From the NCBI RefSeq assembly GCF_004022465.1, contig NZ_SAVA01000002.1, positions 372,001 to 436,000 of the forward strand: a DNA stretch of 64,000 bases, written 5' to 3'. Positions 7,155 through 16,466 of this stretch are shown piece by piece (the stretch's first letter is position 1; every line of letters begins with the position of its first letter). This DNA comes from Rhodobacter huangdaonensis (lineage in GTDB: Bacteria; Pseudomonadota; Alphaproteobacteria; Rhodobacterales; Rhodobacteraceae). Made by a program: the position numbers and the translations under genes. Below the pieces are notes generated by a model. The model was not told where the DNA came from. It saw only the letters and a program-made list of their open reading frames with translations, and searched no databases.

Positions 7155-9392
7155 TCAGTAGCGGCACACGCGCGTCGCGCTGCCGCCGGTGGTCTTGCGG
7201 CTCGTCGAGGTCGCGCCGAAGCCTGCCAGCTGTACCGAGAGACCGAAGTCGGTTTCCGGCTTCACAGTAGAGGAGGACGTGAAGCGACGCGAGAGGGAAA
7301 GATCGACGCTCATGCACTCGTTGGCATATTCCAGCCCGACCGTGGCGCGGGCGGCCCGCTCGGCGGTGAAGTCGTAGCGCGTCGAGAGGGTGGAGCGCCA
7401 GCCCTCGGTCCAGGTCCAGCCGGTCTCGAGCAGAAGCTCGGAGGTGTCGGTGATCCGGCCCTCGGTCTCGCTTGCGTCCATCCACAGATAGCCTGCCGCG
7501 ATCTGGTACTTGTCGCCCGCGAAGGCGAGCCGCAGCTCGTCGCGGGAAAAGCCGAAATCATTGTCGAACAGCGCCCGGTTCGACAGCGTCAGCCCCTCGG
7601 CGGTGGTCAGGTGCGCGGCGATGAGCCAGTCCGACCGCCGCCCCGACAGGCCCGAGCCGGTGGGGAACTGATCGGTGTCGGTCAGCCGCACCACGCGCCC
7701 CGCGGTCACGCCGAGCGACCAGCCCGAGGCATCGTGCCGGGTCCAGCTCAGCCCGAGGTTGGCGCGCAGCCCCTCTTCGCGCGCATCCCCGCCCGGGTAG
7801 CGCGAGAAGGAGAACAGGTTGCCCTCGTCGAATTCGGTCAGAAGGCTGTCCTCGTTGGCCACCTGTTTCAGGTTGTCGGGGCTCCACACCAGCTGTGCGA
7901 TCGGCTCGATCACCTGCGAGGCGCGGCCCGAGGTGGCAACCCAGGGCCAGCGCAGCTCGACGCCCACCGTGGGCAGGGCGCGCAGCGTGTGATCGGCCCA
8001 GTTCTCGTCCTGCCGCACCATCACCGCGTCGCCCGCAAGCTCGGTCTGCATCGCGGCGAGTACGCCCCCCGAGAGCAGCCATTGCCGGCGCCAGCCGGCG
8101 ACGAAGGAGGTGCGCAGCGTGTCGCGCCCGTCCGAGACGGTGTCGCTGTCCTCGATGCCGTCGACCGTCATGTCCGAGGCACGGCGATGCGCATGCACCG
8201 ACCAGTCGATCGTCGCCTCGCCGCCGATCACCGCCGGGCGGATCACCCGGGTCCAACTGAAATCGCCCGAGAGCATCGGCTCGGTCGAGTTGCTTTCCCC
8301 CGAACGGATCGAATGGGTGTTGCCGGCGCGCAGCCAGATCATCTCGTTGCGGTGCACCTTCTCGAGGGTGACACCAGACCACAGCCGGTCGTCCTCGGTG
8401 ATGCCGTAGTTCAGCAGATAGGACGGGTCGCTCACCACTTTCAGCTGCAGCCCGAGGGTGTAATCCGAGGGCAGCTTGAAGGTGCCGTCGGCAAAGAGAT
8501 AGCCGCGGTTTTCGCCCTTGCGGATGCTGTCGCTGCTGAGCGCGCCCTCGGCGTTGATCGTGCCATTGTCGAAGGCCTGACGGTAGCGCAGCCCGAGCGT
8601 GCGGGTGTAGGAGCTCGACAGGTAGGGCGTGACGGTGAGGTCGGCGCTTGGTCCGAGGGCGATGAAATAGGGCAGCTTCAGCCCCGCACCGAGGCTCGAG
8701 GTGGTGCGGAAGCTCGGCCGCAGCAGACCCGACATCCGCGTCACCGTCGGGTCGGGCATGCGCAGCTTCGGCAGCCAGACGAGCGGCACGCCCATCACGC
8801 GGAACTGCGCGCCCTCGAAATGCAGTTGTCTCGTGTCGTTGTCATGGGTGATCTTGCGCGCCCGGATCTCCCACAGCGGGGTCGGGTCCGAGGCGCAGAT
8901 CCGGCACGACGAGGCGACGACCTCGGTCAGGGTGGTGATGCGGCCATCCTTGCGGTCGATCCGGTTCGCGGCGAGCTGCAGCTCGCGCGCCATCACCATC
9001 CGCGCGCCGAGCATCACGCCGTTTTGCAGATCGCGCGACAGCTCGGCCTGATCGGCGACGATCACCGAGCCGGTCTGCCCGGGTTCGACCAGCCGGATCG
9101 GCCCCTCGATCGTCAGGGTCTCGGTGGTCTGGTCATAGATGACGCGGTGCGCGGTCAGCCGGTTCTGCTTCCAGTAGACCTCGACCGCGCCCTCGGCCAG
9201 CAGCCGGTTGTCGGCGGTGGTGACGATGCGGTCGGCAAGCAGGGTCGCCGCCTGATCGGCATCGGCCACGGTATAGCCGCCCGGCGCGCCGGCGGGGGCA
9301 TCGGCGCTGCCCGCAGGGGGCTCGGCCCATGCCGCGGGCGGCAGGGTCAGCGCGGCACTCGCGAGCAGCGCGGCAATCAGCCCGTTCCTCAT
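7155..9392 (-). CDS. lptD: LPS-assembly protein LptD
   Basis: 745 residues. Outer-membrane beta-barrel that inserts lipopolysaccharide into the outer leaflet with LptE. Signal peptide (MRNGLIAALLASAALTLPPAAWA), an OstA/LptA-like beta-jellyroll (LLAEGAVEVYWKQNRLTAHRVIY ... MVMARELQLAANRI), then the long barrel (SYTRTLGLRYRQAF, RVIRPAVIG etc.). Cysteine pairs near residue 150 (SSCRIC) and close to the C-terminus (ANECMS, RVCRY) could supply the inter-domain disulfides known to be essential in this family. Its start overlaps the lptG stop by one base. Confidence 0.95.
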   Translation of the reverse strand: MRNGLIAALLASAALTLPPAAWAEPPAGSADAPAGAPGGYTVADADQAATLLADRIVTTADNRLLAEGAVEVYWKQNRLTAHRVIYDQTTETLTIEGPIRLVEPGQTGSVIVADQAELSRDLQNGVMLGARMVMARELQLAANRIDRKDGRITTLTEVVASSCRICASDPTPLWEIRARKITHDNDTRQLHFEGAQFRVMGVPLVWLPKLRMPDPTVTRMSGLLRPSFRTTSSLGAGLKLPYFIALGPSADLTVTPYLSSSYTRTLGLRYRQAFDNGTINAEGALSSDSIRKGENRGYLFADGTFKLPSDYTLGLQLKVVSDPSYLLNYGITEDDRLWSGVTLEKVHRNEMIWLRAGNTHSIRSGESNSTEPMLSGDFSWTRVIRPAVIGGEATIDWSVHAHRRASDMTVDGIEDSDTVSDGRDTLRTSFVAGWRRQWLLSGGVLAAMQTELAGDAVMVRQDENWADHTLRALPTVGVELRWPWVATSGRASQVIEPIAQLVWSPDNLKQVANEDSLLTEFDEGNLFSFSRYPGGDAREEGLRANLGLSWTRHDASGWSLGVTAGRVVRLTDTDQFPTGSGLSGRRSDWLIAAHLTTAEGLTLSNRALFDNDFGFSRDELRLAFAGDKYQIAAGYLWMDASETEGRITDTSELLLETGWTWTEGWRSTLSTRYDFTAERAARATVGLEYANECMSVDLSLSRRFTSSSTVKPETDFGLSVQLAGFGATSTSRKTTGGSATRVCRY

Positions 9393-10501
9393 CAGCCGTC
9401 TTCCTCCTGCAAGATCAGCGCCAGCGCCAGCATCAGCGCGATTGCCGGCGGCGCCCAGGCGGCCAGCGCCACCGGGATCTGCCCGTTGTCTCCCAGAACC
9501 TGCGCGACATTGCGCAGGAAGAACACGCCAAGCCCGGCGGCAAGCGCAAGGAGCACCATCACCCCGGTGCGGCCGAGCCGGCTGTGGCGCATGGTGAACC
9601 CGGCCGCGATCAGCACCATCGCCGCCATCACCAGCGGCTGGGCAAGCTCCATCTCGAACCACACCAGATGGCGGCGCGCCGAGAAGCCGGCGTTCTCGAG
9701 GCCGCGGATGAAGCCCGGCAGCTGCCAGATCGGCACCGTCGAGGGGGTGCCGAAGCTGTCCCGGATGCGCTCGGCGGTCAGGTCCGAGGGCAGGCTGAGC
9801 CGGTCGGCGCGGGTCGCGTCGCGCTCGGGGTTGGTCGAGCTGCCGAGCGGCCAGTCCTTGACCTTGCTCAGCTCCCATGCGCCGCGGGTCAGCACCGCCT
9901 CCTCGGCGTCGATCCGGCGCACCGGGCCGCGCTCGGGGTCGACGATCAGGAAGGTCACGTCATAAAGCCGCGTCGCATCGAGATTGGCGCGTGCGGCGCG
10001 GATCACCGCCTGTTCGCCGGCACTGTCGCCGCCCATGCCCTGGCGCATCCACACGCCCTCCTGACCGATCGACACCGCCTGCACGCCGGTAGCGCGGTAG
10101 CGGCCTGCGAGTTCCTCGTAGCGCTTCGAGGTGGCCGAGACGATCGGGTTGCCGATGGCGACGGTCAGCACGCCCAGAAGCAGCGCCACCACCACCGGTG
10201 CGGCGAGCATGCGCAGCGCCGAGCGGCCCGAGGCGCGGATCACCACCAGCTCGGAGGAGCGCGCAAGGCCCAGAAACAGCGCCACCGCGGCGAGGATCAT
10301 CACCAGCGGCAGGATGGTGTAGAGCGAGGCCGGCACCGACAGCCCGGCGAGCAGCGCGGCCTGCGCAAGGCCGACCTTGGCGGCGCTGAAGGAGCGGATC
10401 TTCTCGACCATCTCGATCAGGAAGAGGATGCCCCAGAAGGTCGCCGCGACCATCAGGAAGGCGCGCAGGAAGCGGCGCGCGATGTAGAGCGACAGCGTCA
10501 T
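9392..10501 (-). CDS. lptG: LPS export ABC transporter permease LptG
   Basis: 369 residues, YjgP/YjgQ family inner-membrane permease of the LptB2FGC extractor that pulls LPS out of the inner membrane. Membrane segments cluster at the N-terminus (FLRAFLMVAATFWGILFLIEM; LYTILPLVMILAAVALFLGLA) and C-terminus with a periplasmic beta-jellyroll between. The ATG at 10501 overlaps the lptF stop (ATGA) and lptD follows directly, so lptF-lptG-lptD form one translationally coupled unit. F/G assignment is by position: the copy next to lptD is normally lptG. Confidence 0.93.
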   Translation of the reverse strand: MTLSLYIARRFLRAFLMVAATFWGILFLIEMVEKIRSFSAAKVGLAQAALLAGLSVPASLYTILPLVMILAAVALFLGLARSSELVVIRASGRSALRMLAAPVVVALLLGVLTVAIGNPIVSATSKRYEELAGRYRATGVQAVSIGQEGVWMRQGMGGDSAGEQAVIRAARANLDATRLYDVTFLIVDPERGPVRRIDAEEAVLTRGAWELSKVKDWPLGSSTNPERDATRADRLSLPSDLTAERIRDSFGTPSTVPIWQLPGFIRGLENAGFSARRHLVWFEMELAQPLVMAAMVLIAAGFTMRHSRLGRTGVMVLLALAAGLGVFFLRNVAQVLGDNGQIPVALAAWAPPAIALMLALALILQEEDG

Positions 10502-11628
10502 GCCTGGGCCTCCCGCCGCGGACAGAGCCTGCGCGGGCGCCCGGCCCACCACAGGACCGCCGCCGAGGCCGCCGCGCCGATGGCCGCGGGCAGATAGGCG
10601 AGGGCCCAGAGCTCGGGCCGGCCGCGCATCGTGCTGTCGACGGCATTGGTCAGGAACTGCAGCACGATCAGCCCGACGATGGCGAGCGCGATCTGCCGCC
10701 ACATGCCAAAGCGCGAGAAGCCGCCGAGCATCAGCGCGGCAAAACCGAGCACCGCCGCCGCCGGCGCCAGCAGCGGCTGCGCCATCCGGTCGTTCAGGAT
10801 CTGCCAGGCCTCTGCGGCGCTGCCGCCGGTGGCGGCGAGCAGCTCGGCCGAGGGCGCGATCAGTCGCCAGCTCGGCACCTCGTCCCAGCTCGTCACCCCC
10901 TTCACCGGCGCCCCGATCAGCGCGCCGATGTCATAGGTGAAATCCGAGAAGCGGGTGACGGCGAGGCTGTGGTCGCTCAGCCGCAGGGTCTGCGCCATGC
11001 CGTCGAACATGATCAGCTTCGGACCGCTGTCCGAGCGCACGATCAGGGCCTTTTCCGCGGTATAGGTGGTGCGCTGCGTCGTCGAGCGGGCATCGACCAG
11101 ATAGGGGTCGAGCAGTTCTCCCAGCTCCGAGATCTGCCGGATGTAGATCGTCACCCCGTCGACCGGGTGCTGGAAGCTGCCCTCGGTCAGGAAGCGGGCG
11201 GTGACGTTCTCGTTGATCTGCGCCTGGCGCGCGGCAAGCTGGCTGCGCGAGACCGGCACCAGCACATGCACCAGCACCATCATCAGGGCCGCGACGATCA
11301 GCCCGAACACCGCGACCGGGCGGGAGAGCCGCCAGGGCGAGGCGCCGGTGGCCTGCATCACCACGAATTCGCTGTCGGCGCTGAGCCGGTTGACCGCGTA
11401 GATCGTCGCCGCGAAGGCCGCGACCGGCAGCACCAGGCGGATGACGTTCGGCAGGGTGAGGGCGGTGAACTCGAGCACCACCCAGGCGGTCTGGCCATCC
11501 GAGATCAGCTTGTCGAACAGCAGCACGGCCCGGTTCACCCAATAGACCGAGACCAGGATCAGCGCGAAGAATCCGAACAGCGCCATCAGCTGGGACAGCA
11601 GATATCGGTCCAGTCTCGTCACGCGCAC
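10498..11628 (-). CDS. lptF: LPS export ABC transporter permease LptF
   Basis: 376 residues, YjgP/YjgQ family. MALFGFFALILVSVYWVNRAVLLFD and LRLVLPVAAFAATIYAVNRL-type segments are typical, followed by MQATGASPWRLSRP, a cytoplasmic coupling helix that contacts LptB. The start is a GTG at 11628; a second in-frame GTG two codons inside is equally good, and no clear ribosome site separates them. First gene of the lptF-to-pdxA run and divergent from pepA across about 120 bases, which must hold both promoters. Confidence 0.93.
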   Translation of the reverse strand: MRVTRLDRYLLSQLMALFGFFALILVSVYWVNRAVLLFDKLISDGQTAWVVLEFTALTLPNVIRLVLPVAAFAATIYAVNRLSADSEFVVMQATGASPWRLSRPVAVFGLIVAALMMVLVHVLVPVSRSQLAARQAQINENVTARFLTEGSFQHPVDGVTIYIRQISELGELLDPYLVDARSTTQRTTYTAEKALIVRSDSGPKLIMFDGMAQTLRLSDHSLAVTRFSDFTYDIGALIGAPVKGVTSWDEVPSWRLIAPSAELLAATGGSAAEAWQILNDRMAQPLLAPAAAVLGFAALMLGGFSRFGMWRQIALAIVGLIVLQFLTNAVDSTMRGRPELWALAYLPAAIGAAASAAVLWWAGRPRRLCPRREAQA

Positions 11629-11751
11629 CCCCGGCAGTTTCGCCCTGTCTATCCCGTCGGCGGGCCGCGCGAAAGCCCCGCCTCCCGCGGCTTTTCATTT
11701 TCCGCCGAGGCCGCTAGGCTGACCCCCGATCACCCTTTCGAGAGAACCGCC

Positions 11752-13245
11752 ATGACCCATCCCGTCGCCATCCGTTTCAGCGAAGCCGACCTTGACGATC
11801 TTGCCGCGCGGCCGGGGCGGATCGCGCTTGTCGTGACGCCGGGGGCAGGGCGCTCGCCCGCGGCGCGGCGGATCGAGCGGCTGACCCGCGGCGCGCTTGG
11901 CCGGGCGCTCGCCTCGGAGGCCTGGGACAAGCTGGCGGCGGGCGAGTCGATGGAGCTGGCCTGGCCCTCGGGGCTTGCCTGCGAGGCGCTGCAGCTGGTG
12001 AAGCTGGCCCGCCGTGCGCCGGTTGCCACCGCGCGCAAGGCCGGCGCGGCGATCGGGCGCGCGCTGTCCGGCGCCGATCTGCTGGTGCTGGCCGAGAACC
12101 ACCCGCGCGCGGCCGAGCTGGCCTTCGGTCTGGCGCTGCGCGCCTATCGTTTTGACTATCGCAGCGAGGAACGCGCCCCCTTTGGTGCGGTCGAGATGAT
12201 GGTGGCGAAGCCCGAGGCGGTGGCGGCCGAGGCGGCACCGCATGCGGCGCTCGCCGAGGGCATCTTCTTCACCCGCGATCTGGTGAACGAGCCCGCCAAT
12301 ATCCTGACCACCGACGATTTCGCCGCCCGCCTTGCGGCGATGCAGGAGCTGGGCCTCGATGTGCAGATCCTCGAGGAGGAGGAGCTTGCCGCCCTTGGCA
12401 TGCGTGCGCTGCTCGCCGTGGGGCAGGGCTCGGAAAGCCCCTCGAAGGTGGTGGTGATGCGCTGGACCGGGCTGCAGCCGACCGAGGACGAGAACGGCGA
12501 GGCGATCGAGGTGCCGCCGCTCGCCCTGGTCGGCAAGGGCGTGTGCTTTGACAGCGGTGGCATCTCGCTCAAGCCCGGTGCGGGCATGGAGGAGATGACG
12601 ATGGACATGGGCGGCGCCGCGGTCGTCGCCGGCGTGATGCGCACGCTCGCCCTGCGCAACGCGCCGGTGAATGTCGTGGGGCTTGTGGGCCTTGTCGAGA
12701 ACATGCCCGACGGCCGCGCCCAGCGTCCGGGCGATATCGTGAAATCGATGAAGGGCGACACGATCGAGGTGATCAACACCGACGCCGAGGGGCGGATGGT
12801 GCTGGCCGATGTGCTGTGGCACGCACAGCAGGCATTCCGGCCTTCGGCGGTGATCGACCTTGCGACGCTGACCGGCGCGATCATCGTCGCGCTCGGCCAC
12901 GAGAATGCCGGCGTGTTCTCGAATGACGACCGGCTGGCGGATGACCTGCTGAAGGCCGCGGCGGCCGAGGGCGAGGGCGCCTGGCGGATGCCGCTGGCGC
13001 CGGCCTATGACGCGCTCATCACCTCGCGGCTTGCCGACATCAAGAACACCGGCGGCCGCCACGGCGGCGCGATCACCGCCGCGGCCTTCCTGAAGAAGTT
13101 CATCGCCGAGGGCACGCCCTGGTGCCACATCGACATCGCGGGCGTCGCGCTGCCGCCGAAGGAGACGACACTGGCGCCGAAGGGCCCGACCGGCTGGGGG
13201 GTGATGGCGCTCGACCGGCTGATCCGCGACCGGTTCGAGGCGTAA
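11752..13245 (+). CDS. pepA: Leucyl aminopeptidase PepA (M17)
   Basis: 497 residues. Cytosolic dizinc aminopeptidase releasing N-terminal residues from peptides; homologues also bind DNA (XerA/PepA). N-terminal macro-like domain, then the catalytic domain with VGKGVCFDSGGISLKPG, MDMGGAA, and the M17 signature NTDAEGRMVLAD in which Asp and Glu bind the metals and Arg is catalytic. Length is typical. The ATG at 11752 follows AGAGAA. It is followed after one base by holC, the classical pepA-holC pair. Confidence 0.97.
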   Translation: MTHPVAIRFSEADLDDLAARPGRIALVVTPGAGRSPAARRIERLTRGALGRALASEAWDKLAAGESMELAWPSGLACEALQLVKLARRAPVATARKAGAAIGRALSGADLLVLAENHPRAAELAFGLALRAYRFDYRSEERAPFGAVEMMVAKPEAVAAEAAPHAALAEGIFFTRDLVNEPANILTTDDFAARLAAMQELGLDVQILEEEELAALGMRALLAVGQGSESPSKVVVMRWTGLQPTEDENGEAIEVPPLALVGKGVCFDSGGISLKPGAGMEEMTMDMGGAAVVAGVMRTLALRNAPVNVVGLVGLVENMPDGRAQRPGDIVKSMKGDTIEVINTDAEGRMVLADVLWHAQQAFRPSAVIDLATLTGAIIVALGHENAGVFSNDDRLADDLLKAAAAEGEGAWRMPLAPAYDALITSRLADIKNTGGRHGGAITAAAFLKKFIAEGTPWCHIDIAGVALPPKETTLAPKGPTGWGVMALDRLIRDRFEA

Positions 13246-13246
13246 G

Positions 13247-13699
13247 GTGCCCGCGCTCTTCTACCACGTCACGCAATCGCCGGTGGAAGAGGTGGTGGCA
13301 AGCCTGCTGCCGCGTGCGCTCGCGCAGGGCTGGAAGGTCGAGCTGCGCGGCACCGATGCCGAGCGGATGGACTGGCTCGACCAGCGGCTCTGGCTCGGCG
13401 GCGACGAAAGCTTCCTGCCGCACGGGCTGGCGGGCGGGCCGCATGACGCGCTGCAGCCGGTTCTGCTGACCGTGCGCCCCGCCGCCGCGGGGCGCGACGC
13501 GATCATGACGGTCGACGGTGCCGAGGTCACCCCGGCCGAGGTCGGCTCGGTGCAGCGGGTCTGGATACTGTTCGACGGCCGCGACGATCGGGCCGTGGCG
13601 CGCGCCCGCGACCAGTGGAAGGCGCTGACCGGCGGCGGCGTTTCGGCGCAATACTGGAGCGAGGAATCGGGCCGCTGGGAGAAGAAGGCCGAGCGCTAG
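13247..13699 (+). CDS. holC: DNA polymerase III chi subunit
   Basis: 150 residues starting with GTG. Contains FYHVTQSPVEEVVASLLPRALAQGWK, DQRLWLGGDESFLPHGL, and LFDGRDDRAVARARDQWK, all typical of HolC, the clamp-loader subunit that contacts SSB. Only one base separates it from the pepA stop, so it relies on pepA translation. Its stop abuts that of the converging DUF2270 gene within the palindrome GCTAGCTAGC. Confidence 0.93.
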   Translation: MPALFYHVTQSPVEEVVASLLPRALAQGWKVELRGTDAERMDWLDQRLWLGGDESFLPHGLAGGPHDALQPVLLTVRPAAAGRDAIMTVDGAEVTPAEVGSVQRVWILFDGRDDRAVARARDQWKALTGGGVSAQYWSEESGRWEKKAER

Positions 13700-14380
13700 C
13701 TAGCCCATGCCGCTGTCGCCCGCGCGCCCGGTGGCGCGGCGGCGGTCGTCCCAGGCGCTTGCCACCGCCGCCAGCGTCCAGCTCAGCACGTAAAGGCAGC
13801 CCGTGCCGATCACGATCCGCCCGTCGACCGGGCCGATCGCCGCGCGCTCGTAAAGCTCGCGCGCCGAGGTCAGCGGCCCCGGGTGCACCATCAGCTTGCC
13901 GGCATAGGCCGCGCTCTGGATCAGCAGGATCCAGATGTAATTGCGCCGGATCCGCCGCCCGACCGCCACCCGCATCGGCACGTGATAGCGCGGAAAGCGG
14001 TAATCCTCGGCCAGCACGGTCTGCCAGCCGGTTTCCAGATGCTGCGCGCCATCGGTCAGCAGCGGCGCGAAGAAATGCCGCTCCATCCAGCGGCAGCGCG
14101 CCCGCCAGACGTTGAAATAGCGATAGCGCCGCGCCTCGAGCATCAGGAAGAAGATGATCAGGATGCCGACGAGGATCAGCGGCAGCGGCGAGGCGGCGGG
14201 CGAGGCGAAGGAGATCGACAGCGCAATCCCGAGCGTCACCACCGACCAGTTCGTCGTGGTGTCGAGCCGCGTGCGCCAGATCGTCGAGCGATAGACCTCG
14301 CCGCGGTAGAGATGCGCCACCGCGCCGAGCTCGCCGGCATCGAACCTGCTGCGCCGATCCTCCTCGTCTCGCGCCATCAT
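13700..14380 (-). CDS. DUF2270 domain-containing integral membrane protein
   Basis: 226 residues. Recognised as DUF2270 from HLYRGEVYRSTIWRTRLDTTTNWSVV, EARRYRYFNVWRARCRWMERHFFAP and the C-terminal pattern. About four membrane segments: one near residues 50-65, LPLILVGILIIFFLMLEARR, YIWILLIQSAAYAGKLMVH, and VIGTGCLYVLSWTLAAV. Function unknown. Start at 14380 chosen because GGGGAG sits five bases upstream; the adjacent ATG at 14377 is equivalent. Converges on holC with no intergenic base and is divergent from tgt. Confidence 0.85.
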   Translation of the reverse strand: MMARDEEDRRSRFDAGELGAVAHLYRGEVYRSTIWRTRLDTTTNWSVVTLGIALSISFASPAASPLPLILVGILIIFFLMLEARRYRYFNVWRARCRWMERHFFAPLLTDGAQHLETGWQTVLAEDYRFPRYHVPMRVAVGRRIRRNYIWILLIQSAAYAGKLMVHPGPLTSARELYERAAIGPVDGRIVIGTGCLYVLSWTLAAVASAWDDRRRATGRAGDSGMG

Positions 14381-14502
14381 CCTCACTCCCCGGGGCCAGA
14401 CTGGCACGCTGCCCCGGCGTCAGGCAAGGGCTTTGCGGCGCGCCGCCCACCTTTCCAAGGCGGCGCTTTCGCGCTACACCCCGCCGGCAAAGGAGCGCCC
14501 GG

Positions 14503-15633
14503 ATGACCGAGAAATTCAGCTTCACCCTCCACGCCACCGACGGCAAGGCCCGCACCGGGGTGATTTCCACCCCCCGCGGCGAGATCCGCACCCCGGCCTT
14601 CATGCCGGTCGGCACCGCGGGCACGGTGAAGGCGATGATGCCCGAAAGCGTCGCCGCGACCGGCGCCGACATCCTTCTGGGCAACACCTATCACCTGATG
14701 CTGCGCCCGACCGCCGAACGCATCGACCGGCTCGGCGGGCTGCACCGGTTCATGAACTGGCCGAAGCCGATCCTGACCGACTCGGGCGGCTTTCAGGTGA
14801 TGAGCCTCTCGGGCCTGCGCAAGCTGACCGAGGAGGGGGTGACCTTCGCCAGCCACGTCGACGGCTCGAAGCATTTCCTCAGCCCGGAACGCTCGATGGA
14901 GATCCAGCGGCTGCTGGGCTCGGACATCGTGATGGCCTTCGACGAATGCCCGGCGCTGCCCGCCGACGAGACCCGCGTGGCCGAGAGCATGCGGCTGAGC
15001 ATGCGCTGGGCCAAGCGGTCGCGCGACGCCTTCGGCGACCGGCCGGGGCATGCGCTTTTCGGCATCATGCAGGGCGGCGTGACACCTGAACTTCGCGCTG
15101 AAAGTGCCGAGAAACTCACGGAAATCGGTTTTGACGGCTATGCCGTCGGCGGCCTTGCCGTGGGCGAGGGGCAAGAGGCGATGTTCGGGGTTCTCGACTA
15201 TGCGCCGGGCTTCCTGCCCGAGGACCGGCCGCGCTATCTGATGGGCGTTGGCAAGCCCGACGACATCGTCGGCGCGGTCGAGCGCGGCATCGACATGATG
15301 GATTGCGTGCTGCCCTCGCGCTCGGGCCGCACCGGGCAGGCCTGGACCCGGCGCGGTCAGGTCAACATCAAGAACGCCCGGCACATGGACGATCCGCGCC
15401 CGCTCGACGAGCACTGCACCTGCCCGGCCTGCCGCAACTATTCGCGCGCCTATCTGCACCACGTCTTCCGGGCGGGCGAGATGATCTCGGGCATGCTGCT
15501 GACCTGGCACAACCTGCAGTATTATCAGGAGCTGATGCAGGGTCTGCGCGACGCGATCGCGGCGGGGCGGCTGTCGGCCTTCGTGGCCGAGTTCCACGCG
15601 CTGCGTGCGGAGGGCGATATCGAGCCGCTCTGA
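14503..15633 (+). CDS. tgt: Queuine/preQ1 tRNA-guanine transglycosylase
   Basis: 376 residues. Replaces G34 of GUN-anticodon tRNAs with preQ1 in the cytosol. Signatures: ATGADILLGNTYHLMLRP, the catalytic-base region PILTDSGGFQVMSL, MAFDECPALP, ALFGIMQGG, the nucleophile region GIDMMDCVLPSRSGRTG, and the zinc site C-T-C-P-A-C with the downstream His in YLHHVFRAGE. Complete and of normal length. Strong start at 14503. Downstream gene converges after one base. Confidence 0.97.
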   Translation: MTEKFSFTLHATDGKARTGVISTPRGEIRTPAFMPVGTAGTVKAMMPESVAATGADILLGNTYHLMLRPTAERIDRLGGLHRFMNWPKPILTDSGGFQVMSLSGLRKLTEEGVTFASHVDGSKHFLSPERSMEIQRLLGSDIVMAFDECPALPADETRVAESMRLSMRWAKRSRDAFGDRPGHALFGIMQGGVTPELRAESAEKLTEIGFDGYAVGGLAVGEGQEAMFGVLDYAPGFLPEDRPRYLMGVGKPDDIVGAVERGIDMMDCVLPSRSGRTGQAWTRRGQVNIKNARHMDDPRPLDEHCTCPACRNYSRAYLHHVFRAGEMISGMLLTWHNLQYYQELMQGLRDAIAAGRLSAFVAEFHALRAEGDIEPL

Positions 15634-15634
15634 G

Positions 15635-16279
15635 TTAGTGCGCGGCCACCAGCAGCACCGCGGCGTAATGCACCGCCGCGGCCGCGAGCACATGGCCGTG
15701 CCAGATCGCGCGCGAGAACGGGATGCGGTCGAGCTGATAGAAGATCGTGCCGAGGGTGTAGATCACGCCGCCGGCCCCGAGCAGCAGCAGCGCCGCAAGC
15801 GGCAGCGCCTGCAGCAGCGGCCAGATCGCGACGATGCCGAGCCAGCCCATGGCGAGATAGAGCACGAAGCCCGCGCGCTCGAAGCGGTGGAAGAAGCCGA
15901 GCTTCATCACCATGCCGAGAAGCGCCAGCGCCCAGATTGCCGCGGTCAGCCACAGCCCGGCCCGCCCGCCAAGGCCGATCAGCGCCATCGGCGTGTAGGT
16001 GCCGGCGATCAGCAGATAGATCGCGGCATGATCGAAGCGGCGCAGAACGGCGCGGGTCTTCGCGTGCAGCGTCATGTTGTAACCCGCCGAGAAGCCGAAC
16101 GAGGCGAGCAACCCCACCGCATAGACGACAAGCGGCCAGATCCGCCCGGGCTCGGCGGTCAGCGCCGCCCAGACGATCAGCGCGCTCACCCCGGCGACGG
16201 CGGCGATCACGCCAAGGACATGCATCACGCCATCGGCGAAATGTTCGGCAAAGGAATGGGCAAGGGTGTGGTGGGTCAT
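15635..16279 (-). CDS. Hemolysin III / TrhA family (PAQR) membrane protein
   Basis: 214 residues with about seven membrane helices. PAQR landmarks: SFAEHFADGVMHVLG near the start, a middle FDHAAIYLLIAGTYTP, and a C-terminal HGHVLAAAAVHY, carrying the conserved His and Asp/Ser-type residues of this superfamily, whose members are linked to lipid and membrane homeostasis. The ATG at 16279 has GGAG upstream. The frame stays open upstream through a segment with a lipobox-like LLGC, but that would create an N-terminal extension unknown in the family, so it was not used. The haemolysin name is historical. Confidence 0.88.
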   Translation of the reverse strand: MTHHTLAHSFAEHFADGVMHVLGVIAAVAGVSALIVWAALTAEPGRIWPLVVYAVGLLASFGFSAGYNMTLHAKTRAVLRRFDHAAIYLLIAGTYTPMALIGLGGRAGLWLTAAIWALALLGMVMKLGFFHRFERAGFVLYLAMGWLGIVAIWPLLQALPLAALLLLGAGGVIYTLGTIFYQLDRIPFSRAIWHGHVLAAAAVHYAAVLLVAAH

Positions 16280-16390
16280 GGCGGTCTCCGGGGGATGGGC
16301 GCATCCTAGCAGGACGCAGCCTGCCACACCAATCACGACGCTGCGTGACAGCCGGTCCACCGGCAAGGTCCCGCGCATCGCGGCCCCTGC

Positions 16391-16452
16391 TTTCTTCTTG
16401 GCCGAAATACCTCGGGGGTGAGCGCCAAAGGCGCGAGGGGGCAGCGCCCCCT
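16391..16452 (-). repeat. Dispersed tandem-hairpin element, copy B
   Basis: Core AAATACCTCGGGGGT, then a GCGCC/GGCGC hairpin with loop AAA (16422-16434), then an AGGGGGC/GCCCCCT hairpin with loop AGC (16436-16452). It lies immediately downstream of the P-loop kinase gene. The compensatory difference in the first hairpin relative to copy C (GGCCC/GGGCC) shows the structure, not the sequence, is kept. Confidence 0.7.
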
Positions 16453-16466
16453 GACCCCGCCAGGGC

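Noticed and set aside
16280..16380. N-terminal lipoprotein-like extension of the TrhA/PAQR protein (V-L-L-G-C)
   Set aside because: The frame is open, but the well-placed GGAG and family length support the start at 16279; the extension would put a lipidated domain on a seven-helix protein that normally has none.
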